A stretch of DNA of 8,902 nucleotides from CAXGUU01 sp964012875 (lineage in GTDB: Bacteria > Pseudomonadota > Gammaproteobacteria > Ga0077536), in contig CAXGUU010000129.1 in the NCBI GenBank assembly GCA_964012875.1, positions 1 to 8,902 of the forward strand, written 5' to 3'. Under the pieces are notes generated by a model that saw nothing but the letters and a program-made list of their open reading frames with translations, searched no databases and was not told the origin of the DNA. Made by a program: the position numbers and the translations under genes. This document shows, one piece after another, positions 1 to 5,391 of this stretch (positions are counted from its first letter, which is position 1; every line of letters starts with the position of its first letter).

Positions 1-1038
1 ATCTTCGAGGTAAATGACCTCAGAATGTTCGCCTAGCGCTGCGACCTCGCTTGCAAGTTCGCCCGCCTCAACAAAGGCGCGAGAGGTAAAGACGATCCGA
101 ATGTTAGCGGTTTCGAGTGCAGCGACCAGGCCACGGGCGCCGGCCGTGAAATTGAGCATGGCGGCCTGTCGACCGCGCGCCAAGCACGCAAAAAGCGAAA
201 CCACGCCAGCAGCTGTGCTTGGCAGCAGAATGCCAACACGTTCGTCGGGGCGTGTGAGGCCGGCAATCAAACTACCGAGCACAAAACAGCGGGTGATCAT
301 TGACTGATAGGTCAGCCGCGCGCCTGTCGCGTCAGCTAGAATTTCAGTGCGGCGACCGTAGCGACGCCGAGCCCGGATCAACGCCTCGAACAGCGTCTCA
401 TGGTGATAGGCGGCATAAAACGCGATCTCCCGCATGATTTCGGCAAAAGTTTCGGTCGCTGCGGCCCTTCGGGCCTGCCCTTTAAGCGTTTCTTCAATTG
501 CAAGTTTGCGGGACGGCAGAATGCTGATGGTAAATTGCGGAAACCAGATCAGGCGATTGAGTCCGTGAAGGTAGCTGAAGCGCGAGTATTGCGGGCCGTC
601 CAGTGCCACCGGCAGGATTTGTGCACCCGCTTTATCGGCGATGAGTCCGGGGCCATCGTAGACCTTCATGAGCGAGCCGGTCGTTGTGATGCGCCCCTCG
701 GGGAAAATCAAGATCGATTCACCGTCTCGCAATAAACGCACGAGATTTTTCAAGGACACCGGATTGAAAGTATCCAACTCGTGGTAGCGGACAGCCGGAA
801 GCAGCAGGCGGATATACCAGCGCCGTGCAATATCAGTGTTGATCGCGAAGGCTGGCGGTTCCGGCAAAAAGAGGTAGAGCAACAGGCCGTCGATGAACGA
901 CACGTGGTTGGCAACAATCAGACGCCCTTCATCTGACCGCTCCGCATGTTCGAGCCCGACGACGCGAACGCGGAACAGGTACCTGACAATCGCTCTCAGC
1001 AGCGGTCGGATGAGGCGGGCGAGGATGCGCATCAACAT
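1..1038 (-). CDS. aas: Aas-type 2-acylglycerophosphoethanolamine acyltransferase / acyl-ACP synthetase, C-terminus cut by window edge
   Basis: The 346 visible residues match the N-terminal half of E. coli Aas (about 719 residues), a bifunctional inner-membrane enzyme that re-acylates lysophosphatidylethanolamine. An N-terminal PlsC-type acyltransferase domain (about residues 20-200) carries the HX4D motif NHVSFIDG (H45, D50) and the substrate motif FPEGRITTTGSLM (from F112). From about residue 215 an AMP-binding (acyl-ACP synthetase) domain begins, with VGILLPS and MLNFTAGARGL; its ATP loop and catalytic core lie beyond the left edge. No LplT-like transporter domain precedes the acyltransferase, so this is not an LplT-Aas fusion. 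Two in-frame ATGs exist, at 1038 and 1032, just after an in-frame stop at 1053-1051. Neither has a strong ribosome binding site; GAG at 1041-1039 is better spaced for 1032. It lies 22 bases downstream of mltD on the same strand, so co-transcription is likely. Family assignment is secure; the exact start is not. Confidence 0.93.
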   Translation of the reverse strand, partial: MLMRILARLIRPLLRAIVRYLFRVRVVGLEHAERSDEGRLIVANHVSFIDGLLLYLFLPEPPAFAINTDIARRWYIRLLLPAVRYHELDTFNPVSLKNLVRLLRDGESILIFPEGRITTTGSLMKVYDGPGLIADKAGAQILPVALDGPQYSRFSYLHGLNRLIWFPQFTISILPSRKLAIEETLKGQARRAAATETFAEIMREIAFYAAYHHETLFEALIRARRRYGRRTEILADATGARLTYQSMITRCFVLGSLIAGLTRPDERVGILLPSTAAGVVSLFACLARGRQAAMLNFTAGARGLVAALETANIRIVFTSRAFVEAGELASEVAALGEHSEVIYLED

Positions 1039-1060
1039 CTCAAATTGAAATCAACAAGCC

Positions 1061-2623
1061 CTAGATACCCTGGTTGCCGCCACTGGCAGGGTCGTTGACG
1101 CGCAGAGTCTGGCCGGGTTGCAGGTGGGCGTCCGCGCGCAGGTCGTTCCAGGCCTTCAGATCGGCAACGGTAATTTTGAAGCGCTGAGAGATTGTCCAGA
1201 GCGAGTCACCGCGCCGGACCTGATAGATATTCATCGACCTCGCCTTGTGAAGTGACGCGCTTTGTGCAGGTTGACCGGGTATAAGCAGCGACTGTCCAAG
1301 CCTGAGGGTCGTTGCAGGCCGAATTTCGTTTGCTTCTGCAATTTTTTTGACAGTCGTGTTGTAACGCCTGGAAAGCTCCCACAGGTTGTCGCCGTTCACA
1401 ACAACGTGAATATGACCCGATAGTGGAAGATCAGACAGCTCATCCTGCAGTGCGGCGGTCTCGCCCGGGCTCGGCAGTAACAGCTGCTGGCCTATGGCGA
1501 GGTGATGCCCGCGAAGTTTGTTCGCATGTTTGAGCACCGCTACCGGAACGCCGCTTGCAGCGGCAATATGAGAAAGCGTATCGCCGGGCTGCACGATATA
1601 TTCGCGCGGCGCGCCGCGTTCATCGGCGTCGAGTGATTGCAATTCGCGCGCGATCAGATCCAGGCGGTCGCGTGGTACCAGTACATTCGTTGGCAGCCCT
1701 TCCACCGTAAAGCGTTTACGGTAAGCGGCGTTGAGGTGGTCGAACTCCCCGGCTGACATAGCGCTCCATTCGATGATGCGATCCAGGTCAAGGCCCGGTC
1801 CGGCGTCGACGAGCGCATACCCGGGTTCGGAGTCAATTTTCGCCAGTTCGATGCCGTATGCCTCCGGATGGGCGATGATTTCCACGAGAGCGAGCAATCG
1901 CGGAACATAGGCCTGCGTAGCTCGCGGCAGTTCCAGGTGAAAAAAATCTGTTGGCTTGCCGGCCCTGCGATTCCGTTCGATGGCTCGCTCGACCGTTCGT
2001 TCGCCACAGTTGTAGGCTGCAAAAACGAGTAGCCAGTCTCCGAGGAACCGGTCTCTGAGGTCCTCCATGTAGTCGAGTGCTGCGGCGGTACTGGCGAAGA
2101 GGTCACGACGGCCGTCGTACCACCGATTCTGTGCGATGTGGAAACGTCGGGCGGTGGCGGGCATCAGTTGCCACAGGCCGGCTGCGCCGGCTGGCGATGT
2201 CGCTTGTGGGTTGTAGGTGCTCTCGACGATAGGAATGAGCGCGATTTCCAGCGGCAGCTGCCGCTCTTCCAGTGCCGCGACGATGTGGGCCAAAAATGGA
2301 CGGGCATTTTCTGCCGCTGCCGTAATCGAGACGGTGCTGTTGTTGAACAATGACAATGGATCGGCAGCGGCGCGTCCTGATGCGGACATCGTCAATTCAA
2401 TCCCGACCCGCCGCCACAGATCATCCGGAGCGTGCGTGACCGTCGTGACCCCGGCCTTGGCATGACCAGGTGGTTGGACAGTCGGCACTGCCTTGGCCGG
2501 CACGGGCGCGGTAGGCGCCGAAAGCCTGTTTTCGGCGGGCGTCCGAAAGTTCAGCGACGCGCAGGCGGTCAGTGTTGCCAGACAGAGTAAAGCCGCTGTC
2601 CGTATACTGTTCCCCTGTGCCAT
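1061..2623 (-). CDS. mltD: Membrane-bound lytic murein transglycosylase D, lipoprotein with three LysM domains
   Basis: MltD cleaves the glycan strand of peptidoglycan between MurNAc and GlcNAc, giving 1,6-anhydro ends, and works at the inner face of the outer membrane. The 520-residue protein opens with a lipoprotein signal ending in the lipobox LTAC (Cys21). The next residues are Ala and Ser, not Asp, which fits sorting to the outer membrane. The SLT domain spans about 115-260: catalytic Glu134 in IPIVES, then AGLWQLMPATAR, NRWYDGRRD and AAYNCGE, then the MltD signature around QAYVPRLLAL. Three LysM domains follow (about 341-384, 405-449, 466-509); E. coli MltD has about 452 residues and two. 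The frame stays open to 2890, but the start at 2623 is chosen because it is the only Met placing the signal peptide at the N-terminus. Upstream bases (acggcgg) are a poor ribosome binding site. It is divergent from yafS and probably leads an operon with aas. Confidence 0.95.
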   Translation of the reverse strand: MAQGNSIRTAALLCLATLTACASLNFRTPAENRLSAPTAPVPAKAVPTVQPPGHAKAGVTTVTHAPDDLWRRVGIELTMSASGRAAADPLSLFNNSTVSITAAAENARPFLAHIVAALEERQLPLEIALIPIVESTYNPQATSPAGAAGLWQLMPATARRFHIAQNRWYDGRRDLFASTAAALDYMEDLRDRFLGDWLLVFAAYNCGERTVERAIERNRRAGKPTDFFHLELPRATQAYVPRLLALVEIIAHPEAYGIELAKIDSEPGYALVDAGPGLDLDRIIEWSAMSAGEFDHLNAAYRKRFTVEGLPTNVLVPRDRLDLIARELQSLDADERGAPREYIVQPGDTLSHIAAASGVPVAVLKHANKLRGHHLAIGQQLLLPSPGETAALQDELSDLPLSGHIHVVVNGDNLWELSRRYNTTVKKIAEANEIRPATTLRLGQSLLIPGQPAQSASLHKARSMNIYQVRRGDSLWTISQRFKITVADLKAWNDLRADAHLQPGQTLRVNDPASGGNQGI

Positions 2624-2630
2624 CCGCCGT

Positions 2631-2659
2631 ATGCTAGGAAGCGAGCCGGATAGCGTCAA
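2631..2659 (-). promoter_or_regulatory. Candidate sigma-70 promoter for mltD
   Basis: On the minus strand, TTGACG (2659-2654) is separated by exactly 17 bases from TAGCAT (2636-2631). This is 5/6 and 4/6 agreement with TTGACA and TATAAT. Usual spacing would put the transcript start near 2624, one base before the mltD ATG, so the message would be almost leaderless. Either that is true, or this match is fortuitous and the real promoter lies further upstream within 2660-2734. Pattern match only. Confidence 0.4.
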
Positions 2660-2723
2660 GGCAAAACAGGCGCAGTGGCAGATGCAGAAAATTCTTGGGC
2701 GATACCAACTTGAGGCGTGCGAC

Positions 2724-2727
2724 AGGA
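2724..2727 (+). promoter_or_regulatory. Ribosome binding site deciding the yafS start
   Basis: AGGA lies 7 bases before the ATG at 2735. An upstream in-frame GTG at 2717 has its only purine-rich stretch (tgagg, 2711-2715) one base away, which is too close. The ATG at 2735 is therefore preferred. Confidence 0.6.
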
Positions 2728-2734
2728 CCCGGCG

Positions 2735-3520
2735 ATGGATGTAGGTAGTACCGCGCGACCCGGTGCTGATGGGGTGGCTACGGCGTTGGCTCAATGGTTT
2801 GACAGTACGCCCGGCAGACTTGTCGCACAGGCCGAAGCGCACGCTGTAGATGATCTGCTGCCCGATCTCTTTGGGTACCACCTGCTGCAATTGGGACTAC
2901 ACCATTCTTCGAATCTGTGTGCGTCGAGTCGTATTACGCACCAGGTCAAAGTTGCGCTGGGTGCTGATCCTGATGGCGCCGGCAGTATGCGGTGCAGCGA
3001 GGAAGCTTTGCCTATCGCATCAGGTTCGGTAGATGTATTGCTGCTTCCGCACGTGCTCGAGTTCGCCGACGATCCACGTCGGGTTTTACGCGAGGCGGAG
3101 CGCGTACTGATCGGTGAGGGGCATATCGTTGTGACCGGATTCAGTCCCTGGAGCTGGTTCGGTGTAACCGCTGCACTCAGGCGCTGGCAGCGACAGGTTC
3201 CCTGGAACGCCCATCTGATTCGCCTGGGGCGGGTCAAGGACTGGTTGCAGCTGTTGGGTTTCGACATCCTTTCCGTTTCTCGGCAAGGGTTTCGGCCACT
3301 GACATCGCGTGAGAGCGTGATGCGCAGACTGGGATTCATGGAGTCGCTGGGAACAGTGTGCCGTCTGCCGTTTGCTAACACCTACATTCTGCTGGCCAGG
3401 AAACGGGTCGAAGGTGTGACACCTCTCAAAGCAGGTTGGCGACAGCGGCGTCGCATGTTGTCGGGCAGCGTCGCCGAACCCTCTGCGCGCATTAGCGAGA
3501 CTGGCAACAACGAGCAATGA
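2735..3520 (+). CDS. yafS: YafS-family SAM-dependent methyltransferase-like protein
   Basis: A 261-residue relative of E. coli YafS, a class I methyltransferase-fold protein whose substrate I do not know. Shared blocks are FGYHLLQLG (47-55), THQVKVALG (68-76), LPIASGSVDVLLLPHVLEF (92-110), DDPRRVLREAERVL (112-125) and the strand-plus-loop IVVTGFSPWSWFG (131-143). These correspond to a Methyltransf_11-like core, followed by a C-terminal half found in YafS and a basic tail. The usual glycine-rich SAM loop (GxGxG) is absent: HLLQLGLHHSS stands in its place, and E. coli YafS is similarly divergent as I recall it. SAM binding is therefore inferred from the fold, not shown by the classical motif. 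The place between mltD and rnhA-dnaQ matches E. coli, except that gloB is missing beside it. Its last codon overlaps the rnhA start (ATGA). No clear promoter is visible upstream. Confidence 0.85.
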   Translation: MDVGSTARPGADGVATALAQWFDSTPGRLVAQAEAHAVDDLLPDLFGYHLLQLGLHHSSNLCASSRITHQVKVALGADPDGAGSMRCSEEALPIASGSVDVLLLPHVLEFADDPRRVLREAERVLIGEGHIVVTGFSPWSWFGVTAALRRWQRQVPWNAHLIRLGRVKDWLQLLGFDILSVSRQGFRPLTSRESVMRRLGFMESLGTVCRLPFANTYILLARKRVEGVTPLKAGWRQRRRMLSGSVAEPSARISETGNNEQ

Positions 3521-3987
3521 ATACAAACAACCGGGTACAGATATATACCGATGGTGCGTGTCGGGGTAACCCGGGCCCTGGCGGATGGGGTGTCAGCCTG
3601 ACCTACGGCGGGCACGAGAAACAGCTCAAGGGCGCGGAAACGGAAACGACCAACAACAGGATGGAACTGACCGCGGCCATTGAAGCATTGTGCGCGCTGA
3701 CGCGTACGTCAAAAGTCGACTTGTTTACTGATTCGACTTACGTTCGAGACGGTATTACGAAGTGGATGGACGCATGGAAACGGCGACAGTGGCGAACGGC
3801 GGCCAAGCAACCGGTGAAGAATGTTGATCTTTGGCAGCGCCTCGATACCCTGGCCCAACAGCATGAGATCGAGTGGCACTGGGTCAAAGGTCATGCCGGC
3901 ATTGCTGGAAACGAAACCGCCGATCGATTGGCAAATGAGGCGATCGATGACATGTTGGGCGAAAAAGAATCTGCAGATGCGTCGTAA
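3517..3987 (+). CDS. rnhA: Ribonuclease HI
   Basis: RNase HI cuts the RNA strand of RNA-DNA hybrids in the cytoplasm, removing R-loops and primer remnants. At 156 residues it is one longer than the E. coli enzyme. All catalytic residues are present, shifted by two from E. coli numbering: Asp12 (YTDGACRGNPGPGGWG), Glu50 (NNRMEL), Asp72 (FTDSTYV), His126 (VKGHAG) and Asp136 (ETADRLA). The basic handle region WKRRQWRTAAKQPVKNVDLW (87-106) is intact. The start is fixed by the ATGA overlap with the yafS stop. The preceding bases lack a strong Shine-Dalgarno sequence, so translation is probably coupled to yafS. In E. coli rnhA and dnaQ are divergent; here they point the same way and dnaQ follows after 93 bases. 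Confidence 0.98.
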   Translation: MNTNNRVQIYTDGACRGNPGPGGWGVSLTYGGHEKQLKGAETETTNNRMELTAAIEALCALTRTSKVDLFTDSTYVRDGITKWMDAWKRRQWRTAAKQPVKNVDLWQRLDTLAQQHEIEWHWVKGHAGIAGNETADRLANEAIDDMLGEKESADAS

Positions 3988-4080
3988 ATCGGCAACGTCG
4001 ATTCGCAGTTCGCGAATTCGTTGCTCAGGTGCGGGGCTGTATGAATGCAGCAGGCGCGCTAAACGGGAGCACTAAGGCGT
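3988..4080 (+). other. rnhA-dnaQ intergenic spacer
   Basis: These 93 bases contain no recognisable gene. The short palindrome TTCGCGAA lies at 4009-4016. Two purine-rich stretches, GGGAG (4065-4069) and TAAGG (4073-4077), precede the dnaQ ATG by 11 and 3 bases; either could serve as its ribosome binding site. I see no convincing promoter or terminator, so dnaQ may be read through from yafS-rnhA. Confidence 0.5.
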
Positions 4081-4788
4081 ATGCGACAGATCGTACTGGA
4101 CACAGAAACCACGGGCCTTGAACCAGGCGAAGGGCACCGGATCATCGAAATCGGGTGCCTGGAGATCAGTAACCGGCGGGTCACCTCCAAAACTTTTCAC
4201 CATTACCTTAACCCGGAGCGGGAGGTGGACGAGGGTGCGGCTGAAGTTCACGGTATCACGCGCGATGACCTCAAGGAAAAGCCCCTGTTTCAGGAGGTTG
4301 CTGCCACCTTTGTGGAGTTTATCCGTGGGGCTGAGCTGATCATTCACAACGCGCCATTTGATGTAGGGTTCCTGAACGCCGAGTTGGCGCGTCTGGGCGC
4401 TCCCTGGGGTGATGTCGAAGACTATTGCACAGTCTTCGATACGCTGACACTGGCGCGTGAGCTACACCCGGGGCAGCGCAACAGCCTGGACGCACTGTGC
4501 CGCCGTTATGAAGTGAACAACAATCACCGCACGCTGCACGGCGCGCTACTCGATGCCGAGCTCCTGGCCGAGGTGTATCTGGCGATGACCGGCGGTCAGG
4601 CGGCGCTCGAGTTACTTGCCGAAGACCAGTTTGAAAGCAGCTCGGTCGTTCCGGCCGCCGCCGCGGTGGGCAACCTCACCGTTGTGCAGCCTCATGCCGA
4701 CGAAAGGGCCGCACATGAGGCGCTGCTTGACCGGGTTGAACGAGAATCTGATGGCGCTTGTCTGTGGCGCCACGGTAGTGGCGCTTAA
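4081..4788 (+). CDS. dnaQ: DNA polymerase III epsilon subunit, 3'-5' proofreading exonuclease
   Basis: The epsilon subunit removes misincorporated nucleotides as part of the Pol III core, bound to the alpha subunit (DnaE). The 235-residue length is close to E. coli's 243. The DEDDh catalytic set is complete: Asp7 and Glu9 in LDTETTG (ExoI), Asp94 in IIHNAPFDVGF (ExoII), and His153 and Asp158 in TLHGALLDAELLAEVYLAM (ExoIII). After the nuclease domain comes GGQAALELLAE (171-181). Its Gln173-Ala-Ala-Leu-Glu-Leu-Leu sits exactly where E. coli epsilon carries its weak beta-clamp-binding motif (QTSMAF). A flexible Ala/Ser-rich linker (about 182-205) leads to the alpha-binding C-terminus, AHEALLDRVE followed by ACLW, also seen in E. 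coli. The N-terminus starts directly with RQIVLDTETTG, so the ATG at 4081 is natural. The gene converges with grxD, and the two stop codons overlap. Confidence 0.98.
   Translation: MRQIVLDTETTGLEPGEGHRIIEIGCLEISNRRVTSKTFHHYLNPEREVDEGAAEVHGITRDDLKEKPLFQEVAATFVEFIRGAELIIHNAPFDVGFLNAELARLGAPWGDVEDYCTVFDTLTLARELHPGQRNSLDALCRRYEVNNNHRTLHGALLDAELLAEVYLAMTGGQAALELLAEDQFESSSVVPAAAAVGNLTVVQPHADERAAHEALLDRVERESDGACLWRHGSGA
4767..4784 (+). other. GC-rich hairpin at the 3' end of dnaQ
   Basis: GCGCCAC (4767-4773) and GTGGCGC (4778-4784) form a perfect 7-bp stem with a GGTA loop, ending just before the overlapping dnaQ and grxD stop codons. No T-run follows on either strand, so it is not a textbook intrinsic terminator. 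It could protect mRNA ends or help both convergent transcripts stop. It also encodes the last residues of DnaQ, so chance is possible. Confidence 0.4.
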
Positions 4789-5099
4789 CTGGTCGCCTCG
4801 GCGGTCATGCGCTGCAGATCACCGCTCTGGTACATACCAAGCACTAGATCGCAGCCGCCAATCAATTCACCGTTTACGAATACCTGCGGGAATGTCGGCC
4901 ACTCGGAAAACGCCGGCAGCGCTTCCTTGATCTGTGGATTCGCGATGACGTCGACGTGGTGAAAATCCACCTCGCACGCTTTCAGCGCGTCGACAGTGCG
5001 GCTTGAGAAGCCGCACTGTGGAAATTGCGGCGAGCCTTTCATGAAAATGACGACCGGGTTGCTGTCAACGATGTTTTTTATCGTTTCGATGGCTTCCAT
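4785..5099 (-). CDS. grxD: CGFS-type monothiol glutaredoxin (Grx4/GrxD)
   Basis: GrxD is a cytoplasmic monothiol glutaredoxin that binds and delivers [2Fe-2S] clusters with glutathione. The 104-residue protein has a single glutaredoxin domain. The active site CGFS is at 29-32 within KGSPQFPQCGFS, followed by the glutathione-contacting WPTFPQVFVNGELIGGCD (67-84) and the helix DLVLGMYQSGDL. E. coli GrxD is 115 residues, the difference being a shorter C-terminal tail here. The frame stays open to 5219, but the ATG at 5099 is chosen because GAGGT lies 7 bases upstream (5111-5107) and homology starts there. Its stop overlaps that of dnaQ tail to tail. It is divergent from argD across a 292-base gap. 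Confidence 0.96.
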   Translation of the reverse strand: MEAIETIKNIVDSNPVVIFMKGSPQFPQCGFSSRTVDALKACEVDFHHVDVIANPQIKEALPAFSEWPTFPQVFVNGELIGGCDLVLGMYQSGDLQRMTAEATS

Positions 5100-5242
5100 G
5101 TAAGTGACCTCGTAAAATGATCGGCAGCGCCTGGGGGCGCGGAATACGCGCAGTTTAATGTGTTGCGGCGTAAGAATAAACATGTCGAATCCCGCTCCAC
5201 GCGCCGTTGTCGCTTGCATAATCAGTGTCGCTTGTCGACAAT

Positions 5243-5305
5243 GCCCGGCCCTGAAATCGGGCGCCGCACACTGTCAGCCCGGGTCAGTATTGGAATAAGG
5301 CCCGA
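5243..5305 (+). promoter_or_regulatory. Possible antiterminator segment of an argD leader RNA
   Basis: TCGGGC at 5257-5262 is the exact complement of GCCCGA at 5300-5305, the first arm of the downstream terminator. Pairing them would prevent the terminator. TCGGGC can instead be taken by GCCCG at 5243-5247 or 5277-5281. Mutually exclusive stems of this kind are typical of transcription attenuators. Each pairing is only 5-6 bp in a GC-rich region, so chance is a real alternative. Confidence 0.3.
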
Positions 5306-5330
5306 CTTTGCGTCGGGCTTTGTTGTTTAT
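5297..5330 (+). terminator. Intrinsic terminator upstream of argD
   Basis: GCCCGAC (5300-5306) and GTCGGGC (5312-5318) form a perfect 7-bp stem with a TTTGC loop. AAG and TTT (5297-5299 with 5319-5321) extend it by three pairs, one of them G-U. A T-rich run (TTTGTTGTTTATT, 5319-5331) follows. The direction is plus strand, yet the nearest gene to the left (grxD) is transcribed the other way, so it must end a leader RNA, a small RNA or read-through transcription. Confidence 0.75.
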
Positions 5331-5344
5331 TGCGTCTTGGTTGC

Positions 5345-5368
5345 CGGGGGTCCCTTAAGTGGTCCCCG
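5345..5368 (+). other. Hairpin in the argD 5' leader
   Basis: CGGGGGTC (5345-5352) can pair with GGTCCCCG (5361-5368), an 8-bp stem with two G-U pairs and an 8-base loop. It ends 10 bases before the argD ribosome binding site. AAATAA follows, so it is not a terminator. It could stabilise the message or affect ribosome access. Confidence 0.45.
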
Positions 5369-5378
5369 AAATAACTCT

Positions 5379-5386
5379 GAGGAGGG
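5379..5386 (+). promoter_or_regulatory. Strong ribosome binding site of argD
   Basis: GAGGAGGG contains the full AGGAGG core (5380-5385). It is 6 bases before the ATG at 5392 and 3 before the ATG at 5389, so 5392 is the favoured start. It also excludes the upstream in-frame GTG at 5359, which lies before it. Confidence 0.85.
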
Positions 5387-5391
5387 CAATG

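Larger units (their letters stand above)
5100..5391. other. Divergent grxD-argD intergenic region
   Basis: These 292 bases hold no gene I can support. From left to right I see the grxD ribosome binding site (5107-5111, minus strand), a weak promoter-like pair on the plus strand (TTGCAT at 5214-5219, 17 bases, GACAAT at 5237-5242), several repeated GCCCG/CGGGC elements able to form alternative stems, an intrinsic terminator, a second hairpin and the argD ribosome binding site. An open frame runs through it on the plus strand (5160-5399) but has no ribosome binding site or family resemblance. Confidence 0.6.

Noticed and set aside
400..735. 111-codon frame on the plus strand
   Set aside because: Antisense to the strongly matching PlsC domain of aas; no recognisable protein.
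2624..2890. N-terminal extension of the mltD frame giving 609 residues
   Set aside because: It would bury the lipoprotein signal and lipobox in the interior and overlap the yafS coding start. The Met at 2623 gives a normal lipoprotein precursor.
4017..4046. TATGAA with an upstream TTCGTT as a dnaQ promoter
   Set aside because: The -35 has only 2/6 matches; too weak to list.
5214..5224. TGCATAATCA as a possible ArgR box
   Set aside because: Only one half resembles the ArgR consensus; the second half-site is missing and there is no second box nearby.
5359..5391. Upstream GTG start for argD
   Set aside because: The strong AGGAGG lies downstream of it, and the extension falls in the leader hairpin without homology to ArgD.
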